Assembly: GCF_015711605.1 (NCBI RefSeq)
Contig: NZ_JABTEZ010000008.1
Span: 57,338 to 121,337 of the forward strand
DNA from: Planomonospora sp. ID67723
Lineage (GTDB): Bacteria > Actinomycetota > Actinomycetes > Streptosporangiales > Streptosporangiaceae
Reading direction: 5' to 3'
DNA length: 64,000 nucleotides
The notes under the pieces are model-generated. The model worked only from the letters and a program-made list of their open reading frames with translations, had not been told where the DNA came from and made no database searches. The translations under genes and the position numbers were made by a program. Within the stretch, counting starts at the first letter, position 1; every line of letters begins with the position of its first letter. Positions 15,773 through 24,477 of the stretch are shown in pieces.

Positions 15773-16144
15773 TCAGGTGGCCTCGGGGTCGTACGGCGGG
15801 ATCTCGCCGTAGCCGAGCTCGCCGGCCGCCTCGGCCACATAGGACGTGGCATAGGCCGGAGCGGCGATCGCGGCGGCGGACGAGGCGGCGTTCCAGTCGT
15901 CTTCCAGGTCGGCGGTCAGGTGCTTGCGGACGAAGTTCTTCGGGTGGAGATCCGCCGGATCGAAGTCGGCGAACTCGGGCCCCAGCCCCGTCCTCAGGTC
16001 CTCCTTGGCGCTGTTGGCCATCCGCCGCAGGTTGCGCAGAGTCCTGCCGGCCTGGGCGGCGGCCTGGGGCAGCTTCTCGGGACCGAAGACGAGCAGGGCG
16101 ATGACCACCAGTGCCACGACCTCAAACCAGCCGAGTCCGAACAC
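15773..16144 (-). CDS. tatB: Sec-independent protein translocase subunit TatB
   Basis: 123 residues from GTG 16144, with AGGAG 6 bases upstream. One N-terminal membrane helix (MFGLGWFEVVALVVIALLVF) is followed by the hinge GPEKLPQAAAQAGRTLRNLRR and an amphipathic helix continuing to KEDLRTGLG. This is the TatB layout; the Glu in GWFE distinguishes it from most TatA proteins. TatB joins TatC to receive folded twin-arginine substrates. The C-terminal 50 residues are Ala-rich and variable. It lies downstream of htrA on the same strand (107-base gap), as in mycobacteria (htrA-tatB). Confidence 0.9.
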   Translation of the reverse strand: MFGLGWFEVVALVVIALLVFGPEKLPQAAAQAGRTLRNLRRMANSAKEDLRTGLGPEFADFDPADLHPKNFVRKHLTADLEDDWNAASSAAAIAAPAYATSYVAEAAGELGYGEIPPYDPEAT

Positions 16145-16251
16145 TGTGATCTCCTACGGGCTCAACGCCAAGGTCGGCGCTCCGGGACGTCTCCCGGAGC
16201 GGCTTCCAGACTAATGCCCCCAACGGCAAGCATGCACCCATAGCGCGCTGC

Positions 16252-17901
16252 TCAGGAAGGTTCAGGCGTCGGCGTGGCGACGTCGGCCTGAACGACCACG
16301 GTGGCCGTCTTCTCCTGGCCGCCGCGCTGGTACTTGACCTCCAGCTTGTCCCCGGGGGCCTTGCCCCGGACCAGGGCGATCAGCTCGTTGCCGTCCTGCA
16401 GCACGAGGCCGTTGACCTCCAGGATGACGTCACCCGGCTTGAGACCGGCCCTGTCGGCGGCGCCGCCGGGCGTGACCGGTTGGTTGCCCTCGACCGGCGA
16501 GCCCGCGATCCGGACCCCGACCCCCTGGTAGGCGGGGTCGATCATCACGCCGATCCGGGACTTGCTCGCCACCTTGTTGGTGACCAGTTCCTGGGCGACC
16601 CGGCGCGCGTGGTTGACGGGGATGGCGAAGCCGAGGCCGATGCTGCCGCTCTGCCCGCCGACCTCCCTGCCGAGGGTGGCGATCGCCGAGTTGACGCCGA
16701 TGACCTCGCCGCTGGCGTTGACCAGCGGACCGCCGGAGTTTCCGGGGTTGATCGCGGCGTCGGTCTGGATCGCACTGAACCAGGTGGTGTCGGAGCTGTT
16801 CTCCTCACCCGCCTGGACCGGCCGGTTGAGAGAGCTGACGATGCCGGTGGTGACCGTGCCGGTCAGGCCGAGCGGGGAGCCGATCGCGATGACCGGGTCG
16901 CCCACCACCACGTTGTCGGAGTTGCCGAGGGTGATCTCCGGCATGCCGAAGGTCTCCTCGGGCCTGACCACGGCCAGGTCCGACTCGGGATCGCGGCCGA
17001 TGATCTGGGCCGAGGTGGACTTGCGGTTGTTGAACTGGATCTGGATCTGACCGCCGTTCGCGGCGGCCGCGACCACGTGGTTGTTGGTCACCACGTAGCC
17101 GCCCTTGATCAGGAAACCGGAACCGGTGCCCGAGCTTCCCCCGCCCTCGACCGCCAGCGAGACCACGCTGGGCAGCACCTTGGCGGCCACGCCCGCCACC
17201 GACTCCGGGGGCCTGGCCTTGGCGCCGGAGTCGGCGGCCGGCAGGGTGTAGGACGGGTCGAACCCCGCACTGCTCGGGCGGGTCAGGAGGTAGGTGCCGA
17301 CGCTGCCGAGCGTCGAGGCGATCAGCGCGATCACCACGGCGAGGACGACGAAGGCACCGGTGCCCAGTCCTCGCCGGCCGGGGGCCGCGCCGGGTCCGGG
17401 GAACCCGACGGGAGCCATGCCGTTTCCGGGGAGACCCGCGGGCGGCGGCGCCCAGCCCGGTCCCATGCCGAAGGCTCGGGAGGGCGGGGGCGGCGGGTCG
17501 CCGAAGACCGCGCCGTCGTTGCGGGGCTGCCCGTACGGCGAGACCATGATCGCGGTGTCCTGGCGCGGGCGGCCGGAGGGGTCGCCCCAGCCGCTCGCCT
17601 CGGGCGGGTCGATCCAGCCGTCCTGGCGGTGCTGCGCGGACGGGTCCGGACGGTCCTGGCCGCCCCACTGGCCCCGTGCCGGCTCACCCGGGGGGTTGTG
17701 GTCCCACCGGCCGGGGCCGGGCGGCGGGCCGAGCTGGCTCCAGCCGTCGTCGGGCCGGTCGCCCTGCGGCCCGGTCACGGCGTCGGCGGGCAGGAACTCC
17801 GGCCGGGAGAACTCCGGAGCCGGGCCTCTCGCGTCGGCGAGATCCGACGGCGAGCGCCCCTCGGCGTCGTTCCCCTCACGGCTACGGGGGTCGTCGGTCA
17901 T
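16252..17901 (-). CDS. htrA: HtrA/DegP-like S1C serine protease with PDZ domain
   Basis: 549 residues from ATG 17901. The first 175 residues are a Pro/Gly/Asp-rich cytoplasmic region. A transmembrane helix follows (GAFVVLAVVIALIASTLGSV, about 180-203), then the trypsin-like protease and one PDZ domain (about 455-540, IAGSPVEGNQPVTPGGAADRAGLKPGDVILEVNG is its core region). The catalytic triad can be placed at His275 (VTNNHVVAA), Asp308 (SDLAVVRPE) and Ser389 (NPGNSGGPLVN). The active site faces outside the membrane, where such enzymes handle misfolded envelope proteins. It is downstream of the anti-sigma gene in the sigE locus, as in mycobacteria, suggesting membership of the envelope-stress regulon. 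Confidence 0.92.
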   Translation of the reverse strand: MTDDPRSREGNDAEGRSPSDLADARGPAPEFSRPEFLPADAVTGPQGDRPDDGWSQLGPPPGPGRWDHNPPGEPARGQWGGQDRPDPSAQHRQDGWIDPPEASGWGDPSGRPRQDTAIMVSPYGQPRNDGAVFGDPPPPPSRAFGMGPGWAPPPAGLPGNGMAPVGFPGPGAAPGRRGLGTGAFVVLAVVIALIASTLGSVGTYLLTRPSSAGFDPSYTLPAADSGAKARPPESVAGVAAKVLPSVVSLAVEGGGSSGTGSGFLIKGGYVVTNNHVVAAAANGGQIQIQFNNRKSTSAQIIGRDPESDLAVVRPEETFGMPEITLGNSDNVVVGDPVIAIGSPLGLTGTVTTGIVSSLNRPVQAGEENSSDTTWFSAIQTDAAINPGNSGGPLVNASGEVIGVNSAIATLGREVGGQSGSIGLGFAIPVNHARRVAQELVTNKVASKSRIGVMIDPAYQGVGVRIAGSPVEGNQPVTPGGAADRAGLKPGDVILEVNGLVLQDGNELIALVRGKAPGDKLEVKYQRGGQEKTATVVVQADVATPTPEPS

Positions 17902-18251
17902 CGAATACTCACTACTCCTCGCCTCGCATGAGGCCGCTCGCCGGCAGCAGCCAGACCATCTTCCCGGCACGGGCATACGAGAGACATAAAGCACGCTCAT
18001 TCGGAGACACCGGCCCGGGACGGTGGACAACCCCGCCCCGGATCCAGATCGTATGCCCGTCGCACCGCTCCACATGCCGCCACGGGAGACGTTCCTCACC
18101 GAACACGCCAAGGGGGACAGAGACTGACATCACGGGCAGGCGATCCGAATACTCCGGATATAAGTATCACCGAGAATCACCGTGCGCGGGCTGCCCACCG
18201 GCTCGGCCCGCCGGGATGAGGCGGACGGGAGCACGGCGGCGGGCAGCCGGA
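17902..18251. other. 350-base spacer upstream of htrA
   Basis: This separates the anti-sigma gene from htrA, both on the minus strand, and is long for this locus, so htrA probably has its own promoter here. A comparatively AT-rich patch lies at 18148-18180; its coding-strand reading contains GGTGATACTTATATCCGG, with a near-repeat GGTGATTCTC just before. AGGAG lies 13 bases before the htrA start. I find no convincing ECF-type promoter and no gene. Confidence 0.4.
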
Positions 18252-18794
18252 TCACGGGGCGGGCGTCAGCGGCGTCGGCGAGGGAGCGGGCGTCGCCGTA
18301 CCGCTGGACGGCGCGATCCTGGGCTGGTTGGCGAACATGTCGGCGGGCGGGACGCGCGGGCCGGACTCCGCACCGCCCACGACGAACAGGGTGCCGAGCG
18401 CCACGGCCGCCGAGGCGAAGCCCACCGCGACGTAGCCCGCCCTGCGTGAGCGGCGAGGCGCGCCGACGGCGCGGCCTCGGGGCCGGTTGTCCGGCGGCGC
18501 GATGCTGTGCATGCTCGGGATGGGCGCCCCGCCGAAGGTCCGGGCGACCGGGAAGGGCCGCTCGCGCGGCGGCAGCGGGCCGCCGGGCTCGGCCATCCGC
18601 AGCAGCGACACCGTCAGGTCCGCCGGCATCGACGGCCCGTCCAGGGACCGCAGGCGGCTCTTCAGCGCGCGCATGGTGTCGACCTCGGCGCGGCAGTCCG
18701 CGCAGAAGGTCAGGTGGGCCAGGGCGCGGTCGCGCTCATGGTGGTTCAGTTCTCCGTCGACGAGCGCCGAAACACGCTCTCCAAGATGACTCAT
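18252..18794 (-). CDS. rseA: Anti-sigma factor with zinc-finger (ZAS) domain, RseA-like
   Basis: 180 residues from ATG 18794, with AAGGAG 6 bases upstream. The N-terminal 60 residues form an anti-sigma domain with HLTFCADC (HxxxCxxC) and an upstream His cluster (ELNHHERDRALAH), the zinc-associated anti-sigma signature. A hydrophobic segment GYVAVGFASAAVALGTLFVV (about 118-138) makes it membrane-bound; the tail is Pro/Ser/Thr-rich and outside. It lies 76 bases downstream of the ECF sigma gene and should bind and hold that sigma factor until envelope or redox stress, as RseA does for SigE in mycobacteria. The pairing is seen; the ligand or stress is inferred. Confidence 0.88.
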   Translation of the reverse strand: MSHLGERVSALVDGELNHHERDRALAHLTFCADCRAEVDTMRALKSRLRSLDGPSMPADLTVSLLRMAEPGGPLPPRERPFPVARTFGGAPIPSMHSIAPPDNRPRGRAVGAPRRSRRAGYVAVGFASAAVALGTLFVVGGAESGPRVPPADMFANQPRIAPSSGTATPAPSPTPLTPAP

Positions 18795-18870
18795 GCCGAC
18801 TCCTTGCCAAGCGGCTCGTCGTGACATTCGCCCTTGATCGTGGTGCTCATTTCGGGCCTTCGCTCGTTTC

Positions 18871-19503
18871 TCATGCGAACTCCTCCCCGCGGGTGACGGT
18901 GGGGGGGAACCGTTCGCCGCGTGGCGCGCGGTGCTCGAGCGCATCACGCAGTTGTGCCCGGCCGCGGTGGATGCGGCTGCGGACGGTGCCGAGCTTCACG
19001 CCGAGCGTCGCGGCGATCTCCTCGTAGGACAGCTCTTCGATGTCGCACAGGACGACGGCGGCGCGGAACTCGGGCGCGAGGGCGTCGAGCGCCGCCTGGA
19101 TGTCGGGCTCCATGTGACTGTCGTCATACGCCTGGGCGGGAGAGGGCTCACGCCCGCGCAGCCGCTCGGCGGCGTCGTCGGCGAGCCCCTCGAACCGGAT
19201 GCGCTGCCTGCGCCGGGCCGTGTCGAGGAAGAGGTTGGTGGTGATGCGGTGCAACCAGCCCTCGAAGGTGCCCGGCGTGTAGTTCGACAGAGATCTGAAG
19301 ACCCGGACGAAGACCTCCTGGGTGAGATCCTCGGCATCGTGGACGTTGCCGGTCAGCCGATAGGCCAGCCGGTACACGCGAGCCGAGTGGGTCCGGACCA
19401 CCTCCTCCCAGGTGGGAGGCGTCCAGTCAGACACGGGAGTATCTGCCTGGTGGTCGGATTCGTCCACCGGCACTCCTCTCTCCGGGACCACCGCTATCGC
19501 CAT
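18871..19503 (-). CDS. sigE: ECF RNA polymerase sigma factor, SigE type
   Basis: 210 residues from ATG 19503; the frame is open further upstream but that part is non-conserved. Region 2: [29 protein letters not shown] and [21 protein letters not shown]. Region 4: [48 protein letters not shown], with the helix-turn-helix in the second half. It lacks regions 1 and 3, as ECF sigmas do. Its neighbours (divergent O-methyltransferase, downstream ZAS anti-sigma, htrA, tatB, mrp) reproduce the mycobacterial sigE locus, so an envelope-stress role is likely. A 170-base divergent promoter region separates it from the methyltransferase. Confidence 0.92.
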   Translation of the reverse strand: MAIAVVPERGVPVDESDHQADTPVSDWTPPTWEEVVRTHSARVYRLAYRLTGNVHDAEDLTQEVFVRVFRSLSNYTPGTFEGWLHRITTNLFLDTARRRQRIRFEGLADDAAERLRGREPSPAQAYDDSHMEPDIQAALDALAPEFRAAVVLCDIEELSYEEIAATLGVKLGTVRSRIHRGRAQLRDALEHRAPRGERFPPTVTRGEEFA

Positions 19504-19673
19504 AGTGCCTGGTTTCGTCCCTTCATGCGTACTCGCTGCCTTCACGACCGGCAAAGGCCGCTTAAACCGTGCAACGCACCGGCCATGACATGAGTTCCCG
19601 ATCTGGCCCGACTCCCTTAGGCTGCGACCCAGCGTCATACGACTGTGTACGGAGAAAGCGGGAGGAGAGGCCG

Positions 19674-20324
19674 ATGGCTGAGACGCCGACAAGTCCGTTG
19701 GAGGCCACTCTGGCCTATGCCGAGGATTTCCATCCCGAGGACGACGTCCTGCGCATCGCCCGGCAACGGGGCGCCGAGGTGGGGGCGCCGCCGATCGCGC
19801 CCAGCGGCGGGGCCGCCCTGTGCTTTCTCGCCACGGCCATCAACGCCCGCGCCGTCGTGGAGATCGGCACCGGCTGCGGCGTCTCCGGCCTGTGGCTGCT
19901 CCGCGGCATGCGCCAGGACGGCACGCTCACCAGCGTGGACGTCGAGCCCGAGCACCAGCGCCTGGCCCGGCAGAGCTTCGCCCAGGCCGGCTTCTCCGGC
20001 GGCCGGGTCAGGCTGATCACCGGCCGCGCCCTCGACGTGCTGCCGCGCCTGTCCGACGGCGGCTACGACCTGGTCTTCTGCGACGGCGCCAAGCAGGAGT
20101 ACGGCGACTACCTGGCCGAGGCCGTACGGCTGCTCCGTCCGGGCGGCATCGTCGTATTCGACAACGCCCTGTGGCACCACCGGGTCGCCGACCCGACCCA
20201 GCGCGACCCGGACACCGTCGCCGTGCGGGAGCTGGGCAAGCTCGTCCGTTCCGACGAGCGGCTCCGCCCGCTCCTGCTTCCCCTCGGCGACGGCATCCTC
20301 GCCGCGATCAAGCTCTCCGGCTAG
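19674..20324 (+). CDS. O-methyltransferase (class I SAM-dependent, family 3)
   Basis: 216 residues from ATG 19674, preceded by GGAGGAGAGG. Family-3 O-methyltransferase (catechol/caffeoyl-CoA type): [21 protein letters not shown] motif [20 protein letters not shown], motif [19 protein letters not shown], metal-site region [18 protein letters not shown], and [18 protein letters not shown]. Metal-dependent methyl transfer to a hydroxyl is expected; the substrate is unknown. It occupies the place of Rv1220c divergent from sigE. Its stop overlaps the convergent pepA stop by 4 bases. Confidence 0.9.
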   Translation: MAETPTSPLEATLAYAEDFHPEDDVLRIARQRGAEVGAPPIAPSGGAALCFLATAINARAVVEIGTGCGVSGLWLLRGMRQDGTLTSVDVEPEHQRLARQSFAQAGFSGGRVRLITGRALDVLPRLSDGGYDLVFCDGAKQEYGDYLAEAVRLLRPGGIVVFDNALWHHRVADPTQRDPDTVAVRELGKLVRSDERLRPLLLPLGDGILAAIKLSG

Positions 20325-21814
20325 GACCGCCCGGCCCCACCGGCGGTCAGCCACTCCAGCAGCAGGCGGACGCCGAAGCCCGTGGCCCCCTTGGCGAGGA
20401 TCCCCTCGTCGGCCGTGCTGCGCCCGACCCCCGCGATGTCCAGGTGCGCCCACGGCCGCTTGCCGGTGAACTCGCGCAGGAACAGCGCCGCGGTGATCGA
20501 GCCCGCGCCGTAGGCGGACCCGGCCTCGATGTTGGCCAGGTCGGCGACCGAGGACTCCAGGGCCGGGGTGTAGTCCTCGATCAGCGGCATCCGCCAGAGC
20601 CGCTCACCGCTCGTCTCCCCCGCGCGCGCCAGCTCGTCGGCCAGTTCGTCGTCGGAGGCGAAGACCGCGCCCAGGCTCTTGCCGAGCGCGATGCTGATCG
20701 CCCCGGTGAGCGTGGCGACGTCCACCATGACGTCCGGGTCCAGCTCGGCGTCGGCGTAGGCCAGCGCGTCGGCCATCACCAGGCGGCCCTCGGCGTCGGT
20801 GTTGAGCACCTCGACGGTGCGCCCGCCGTACTGCGTGATCACGTCGCCGGGACGCTGGGCCGCACCGGAGAAGGAGTTCTCCGCGGCGGCGATCAGGCCG
20901 GTGACGCGGACCGGCGCGCCGAGCGTGGCCAGCGCCCCCAGGACCGCGATGACCACCGCGCCGCCCGCCATGTCGGTCTTCATGAACTTCATGCCCTCGG
21001 TGGGCTTGAGTGAAAGACCGCCGGTGTCGTAGGTGATGCCCTTGCCGACCAGGACGACGTGCTTGAGCGGCACGCCCTCGGTACGGCGCGCCACGGCCTC
21101 CTCGGGCTCGTAGGAGAGCTGGATCAGCCTCGGAGGGCTCACCGAGCCCTGGCCGACGGCGAGGATGCCGCCGAAACGCCCGGTCCGCAGCGCGTCCTCG
21201 TCCCAGACCCGCGCGCTCATCCGCCCCGGGCCGGCCTCGGCCAGTTGCTCCAGTGCGCGCTCCGCGAGCCACTCGGGGGTCTTCACCGAGGCGGGCGTGT
21301 TGGCCAGGTCCCTGGCGAGCGCGACCGCCTCGGCGATCACCCGGCCCCTGTCCACCGCGGCCTCGACGCCCGCCGCGTCCCGGGGGTCCTCGCCCGCGAA
21401 CTCGATCGCGGCCACCGGCCCGGAGCCCGCCTCGCCGATCCGGAAGGTGTAGGCGGCCAGCAGCGCGCCCTCCACGAACGCGGCCCTCTCCCCGGCGGAC
21501 CCCGCCGGGAGCACCACGCTGAGCGCCTCACGGCCCCTGCCCCGGCGGACCACCGCCGCACCCGCCTTGCGCAGCGCGGTGGCCGAGCCGTCGCCGACCC
21601 CGTAGAGCAGCACCCGGCCGACCCCGTCGCCGCGCGTGACGGGCACCTCGACGATCTCGCCCGCCTCGCCCTTGGCCTGGTAGTGGTCGAGCAGCGCGGC
21701 AGCGGGCACGGGCAGCTCGACCCGTGGGTCCAGCTCCGCGCCGAAGGGGACCGCGAGCAGCTCGGCCCCGTCCGGCACCCGTGGTGCTGTGGTGATCGAA
21801 GTCTTTATCGGCAC
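20321..21814 (-). CDS. pepA: Leucyl aminopeptidase (M17)
   Basis: 497 residues from GTG 21814 (VPIKTSITT), with TGGAG 7 bases upstream. M17 cytosolic aminopeptidase with two metal ions. The C-terminal catalytic domain shows GKGITYDTGGLSLKP (metal-binding Lys and Asp), MKTDMAGGAVV (Asp) and NTDAEGRLVMADAL (Asp, Glu and the active-site Arg). The N-terminal domain (1-170) is the less conserved macro-like domain. It removes N-terminal residues from peptides; hexamer formation is normal for the family. A 177-base leader with a 10-bp hairpin (21849-21894) separates it from the DUF3117 gene on the same strand. Confidence 0.92.
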   Translation of the reverse strand: MPIKTSITTAPRVPDGAELLAVPFGAELDPRVELPVPAAALLDHYQAKGEAGEIVEVPVTRGDGVGRVLLYGVGDGSATALRKAGAAVVRRGRGREALSVVLPAGSAGERAAFVEGALLAAYTFRIGEAGSGPVAAIEFAGEDPRDAAGVEAAVDRGRVIAEAVALARDLANTPASVKTPEWLAERALEQLAEAGPGRMSARVWDEDALRTGRFGGILAVGQGSVSPPRLIQLSYEPEEAVARRTEGVPLKHVVLVGKGITYDTGGLSLKPTEGMKFMKTDMAGGAVVIAVLGALATLGAPVRVTGLIAAAENSFSGAAQRPGDVITQYGGRTVEVLNTDAEGRLVMADALAYADAELDPDVMVDVATLTGAISIALGKSLGAVFASDDELADELARAGETSGERLWRMPLIEDYTPALESSVADLANIEAGSAYGAGSITAALFLREFTGKRPWAHLDIAGVGRSTADEGILAKGATGFGVRLLLEWLTAGGAGRS

Positions 21815-21848
21815 GTGGAAACTCCAGTCTCGAACCGGGAGAACACCG

Positions 21849-21894
21849 CGGCCCTGGCGCGAGCCGCCGTGGGGCGGTCCAGCGGCCAGGGCCG
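21849..21894 (-). terminator. Hairpin in the pepA leader
   Basis: CGGCCCTGGC and GCCAGGGCCG form a 10-bp perfect stem around a 26-base GC-rich loop, about 98 bases downstream of the DUF3117 stop and 35 bases upstream of the pepA start. No T run follows on either strand. It may attenuate read-through from the DUF3117 gene into pepA or simply structure the leader. Confidence 0.35.
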
Positions 21895-21991
21895 TGTCAT
21901 CGGTCGCGGTCGTGCGGGCTGTCGCTGATGTCATGCTCCGGGTGAGCAGGGTGGGTGGTGCCCGCCACGCCGCCTCAGGATCATGCCGGGC

Positions 21992-22159
21992 TCAGCCGAC
22001 GACCTTCTTCAGCTCCTCGCCCAGAGCACCGGCCTCGTCCGCCGACAGCTCGACGACAAGCCGGCCGCCGCCCTCCAGGGGGACCCGCATGACGATTCCC
22101 CTGCCTTCCTTGACGACCTCCAGCGGACCATCGCCGGTCCTCGGCTTCATCGCCGCCAT
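21992..22159 (-). CDS. DUF3117 small conserved protein
   Basis: 55 residues from ATG 22159, with AGGAAGGG 8 bases upstream. MAAMKPRTGDGPLEVVKEG followed by RGIVMRVPLEGGGRLVVELS is close to invariant across actinobacteria, including mycobacterial Rv1211 (from memory). The C-terminal ADEAGALGEELKKVVG is a short helix. It looks like a small strand-rich domain with one helix; function is unknown. As in mycobacteria it lies near tagA, although here the paaX/paaG-like pair has been placed between them. On the coding strand GATAATAGGAC at about 22238-22248 may contain its -10 box. Confidence 0.85.
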   Translation of the reverse strand: MAAMKPRTGDGPLEVVKEGRGIVMRVPLEGGGRLVVELSADEAGALGEELKKVVG

Positions 22160-22348
22160 GCGTGTATCCCTTCCTGCTTCGGGCTCCGGATCTCCGACTG
22201 ACCCGAGGGTGGCCGACGCATTCACGTCTTCTGTGATGTCCTATTATCCCGCCTCCGCGCTCGGAATGGGAACGATCAGCTTCCCCCCGGCACCATCAGG
22301 GGCCCGATACCGTTGTCCGGGACCCCCCGGACGACCAAACTTGTCCTC

Positions 22349-23131
22349 GTGAACGCCCGCGCCGCGCTGTTCGATCTGTACGGGGACCACCTGCGGTCCC
22401 GGGGCGGCCGCGCGTCCGTCGCCGCCCTCGTCCGCCTGCTCGCCCCGCTGGAGATCGCCGCTCCCGCCGTGCGCACCGCCGTCTCCCGGATGGTCCGTCA
22501 GGGGTGGCTCGCCCCCGTCCGCCTGCCCGGCGGACCCGGCTACGAGGTCACCCCGAAGTGTGTGCGCCGCCTCGACGAGGCCGCACTGAGAATTTACCGA
22601 GCGGGAACGATCGCCTGGTCCGGCCGGTGGCATCTGGTCGTGATCGAGCCGGTCCGCGAGCGGCCCCGGCGGGAGCGGCTCAGGGCCGACCTGTCCTTCC
22701 TCGGGTACGCGCCGCTGTCGGAGACCACCTGGATCGGCCCGCACCCCTCCCCCGAGCTCGACTCGCTGCTCTCTGGCGAGCAGATCCGCGCGGAGCGGTT
22801 CGAGGCGGTGCTGGACGGCGACCCCCGGGCGCTGGTGGCTCGCACCTGGGATCTGGAGGCCATCGCGACGGCCTACGAAGACTGGCTGGCCCGGGCGGTG
22901 GAGCTGGTCGGAGGGATCCCCGGCGACGCGGACGACGACCGGGTGTTCGCCGTCCGCAGCAGACTGCTGCACGGCTGGCGCAATTTCCTGTTCCGCGACC
23001 CCGGCCTCCCCGCCGACCTGCTCCCTCCCGGCTGGCCCGGGGAGAAGGCCAGAGCCTACTTCGAGCAGGAGGCCACACGCCTGCTGCCCGCAGCCGTGGC
23101 GTTCGTCGAACGCCACCTGACCGAACGGTAA
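22349..23131 (+). CDS. PaaX-family transcriptional regulator
   Basis: 260 residues from GTG 22349 (VNARAALFDLYGDHLRSRGG). PaaX proteins are GntR-like winged-helix repressors of phenylacetate catabolism released by phenylacetyl-CoA. The N-terminal helix-turn-helix (VAALVRLLAPLEIAAPAVRTAVSRMVRQGWLAPVRLPGGPGYEVT) is followed by the PaaX middle domain (WHLVVIEPVRERPRRERLRADLSFLGYAPLSETTWIGP) and a C-terminal helical part. TTG 22313 is in frame but unconserved, and no ribosome binding site is clear for either. It ends 12 bases before an enoyl-CoA hydratase gene, which it probably regulates. Confidence 0.88.
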   Translation: MNARAALFDLYGDHLRSRGGRASVAALVRLLAPLEIAAPAVRTAVSRMVRQGWLAPVRLPGGPGYEVTPKCVRRLDEAALRIYRAGTIAWSGRWHLVVIEPVRERPRRERLRADLSFLGYAPLSETTWIGPHPSPELDSLLSGEQIRAERFEAVLDGDPRALVARTWDLEAIATAYEDWLARAVELVGGIPGDADDDRVFAVRSRLLHGWRNFLFRDPGLPADLLPPGWPGEKARAYFEQEATRLLPAAVAFVERHLTER

Positions 23132-23142
23132 GGAGTTCTCCG

Positions 23143-23925
23143 TTGAACGATGTCCTCTACTCGGTGGACGAAGGCGTCGCCACCATCACGCTGGACCGCC
23201 CCGAGGCGATGAACGCGCTGACCGTCAGGATGAAGACCGAACTGCTCGAAGCGCTGACCATGGCCTCGCACGCCTACGCGGTGCGTGCGGTACTGCTGAC
23301 GGGATCGGAGCGGGCGTTCTGCGCCGGCCAGGACCTGGGCGAGCACGCCGCCAACCTGGAGGCGGGCCGCGGCCTGGACGACACGGTGCGCACCCACTAC
23401 AACCCGATCATCCGGGTGATCACCGAGATGGGCAAACCGGTCATCGCAGCGGTGAACGGCGTCGCGGCGGGGGCGGGCGCGTCCCTCGCCTTCGCCTGCG
23501 ACCTGCGGATCGCCTCCGACAGAGCCAAGTTCACGATGGCCTTCACCGGGATCGGCCTGGCTCCCGACTCCGGCGCGTCCTGGACCCTCCAGCGCCTGGT
23601 CGGGCCGGCCCGCGCCGCCGAGCTGCTCCTGCTGAACGAGCCGCTCGGCGCGGCCCGCGCGCTGGAGCTCGGCGTCGTCTCCAAGGTCGTCCCCAGCGAG
23701 GAACTCCCCACCGCGGCGCGGGCGCTGGCCGTACGGCTGGCACAGGGGCCGACCAGCGCCTATGCCGCGACCAAGCGAGCTGTGGCGTTCGCGGCGGGCA
23801 GCACCCTGGACGACGCACTGGAACTGGAGGCCGACCTCCAGGACGCCTGCGCCAAGACAGACGACCACAACAACGCCACCCGGGCGTTCCTCAACAAGGA
23901 GCGCCCGGTCTTCGAGGGGCGTTAG
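23143..23925 (+). CDS. Enoyl-CoA hydratase/isomerase, PaaG-like
   Basis: 260 residues from TTG 23143, with AAGGAG 8 bases upstream. Crotonase-fold enzyme: VATITLDRPEAMNALTVRM, the CoA/oxyanion loop AFCAGQDLGEHAAN, the second oxyanion loop KPVIAAVNGVAAGAGASLAFACDLRIAS, and GLAPDSGASWTLQRLVG with the catalytic-acid position. The Asp in APDSGAS is the pattern of PaaG-type isomerases rather than plain hydratases, which fits the adjacent PaaX regulator. Its likely reaction is isomerisation of epoxyphenylacetyl-CoA or a related ring-cleavage intermediate. No other paa gene is present here. Convergent with tagA. Confidence 0.85.
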   Translation: MNDVLYSVDEGVATITLDRPEAMNALTVRMKTELLEALTMASHAYAVRAVLLTGSERAFCAGQDLGEHAANLEAGRGLDDTVRTHYNPIIRVITEMGKPVIAAVNGVAAGAGASLAFACDLRIASDRAKFTMAFTGIGLAPDSGASWTLQRLVGPARAAELLLLNEPLGAARALELGVVSKVVPSEELPTAARALAVRLAQGPTSAYAATKRAVAFAAGSTLDDALELEADLQDACAKTDDHNNATRAFLNKERPVFEGR

Positions 23926-23931
23926 GCGCCG

Positions 23932-24477
23932 TCAGACCCGGTCCCGGACCCAGCAGCCGGAGACGTGGTCGTTGACCAGGCCGATGGCCTGCATCAGCGC
24001 GTAGGCGGTGGTGGGACCGACGAAGCGGAAGCCGTGGCGCTTCAGCTCCTTGGCCAGGGCCCTGGAGCCCGGTGTCTGCGCCGGCACGTCGGCACCGGTC
24101 GCCGGCGCCGGGGAGCCGGGATCGGCGTGGCGCCAGACGAGGTCGGAGAGGCCGACGTCGAGCGCGGCGCGCGCGTTGGCGACGGCCGCCTCGATCTTGG
24201 CCCGGTTGCGGACGATGCCCGGGTCGGCGAGCAGGCGGTCCACGTCGGCCTGACCGAACGCGGCAACGGCCGGGATGGAGAACCCGGCGAAGGCCGCCCG
24301 GAAGTTCTCCCGCTTGCGCAGGATCGTGATCCACGACAGACCCGACTGGAAGGCCTCCAGCGTGAGCCGCTCGAACACCCGGTCATCACCCTCGACCCGG
24401 CGGCCCCACTCATCGTCGTGGTAGGCGATGTAGTCGGGAGCCGAGCTCACCCACCCGCACCGCACGAGATCGGTCAA
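23932..24477 (-). CDS. tag: DNA-3-methyladenine glycosylase I
   Basis: 181 residues. Tag removes 3-methyladenine from alkylated DNA. Family marks: RCGWVSSAPDYIAYHDDEWGR at the N-terminus (zinc-ligand Cys7 and a His), FERLTLEAFQSGLSWITILRKRENFR (the helix with catalytic Glu and base-pocket Trp), and the C-terminal FVGPTTAYALMQAIGLVNDHVSGCW with the other His/Cys zinc ligands. An insertion of about ten residues (SPAPATGADVPAQTPG) precedes the last third. Its start overlaps the stop of the DivIVA-like gene (ATGA), reproducing the Rv1209-tagA-Rv1211 neighbourhood. Confidence 0.92.
   Translation of the reverse strand: MTDLVRCGWVSSAPDYIAYHDDEWGRRVEGDDRVFERLTLEAFQSGLSWITILRKRENFRAAFAGFSIPAVAAFGQADVDRLLADPGIVRNRAKIEAAVANARAALDVGLSDLVWRHADPGSPAPATGADVPAQTPGSRALAKELKRHGFRFVGPTTAYALMQAIGLVNDHVSGCWVRDRV

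Noticed and set aside
21815..21860. Minus-strand GGTTCGAGAC resembling a tRNA T arm
   Set aside because: No 5-bp T stem forms around it, and no acceptor or anticodon arm can be drawn. It lies in the pepA leader.
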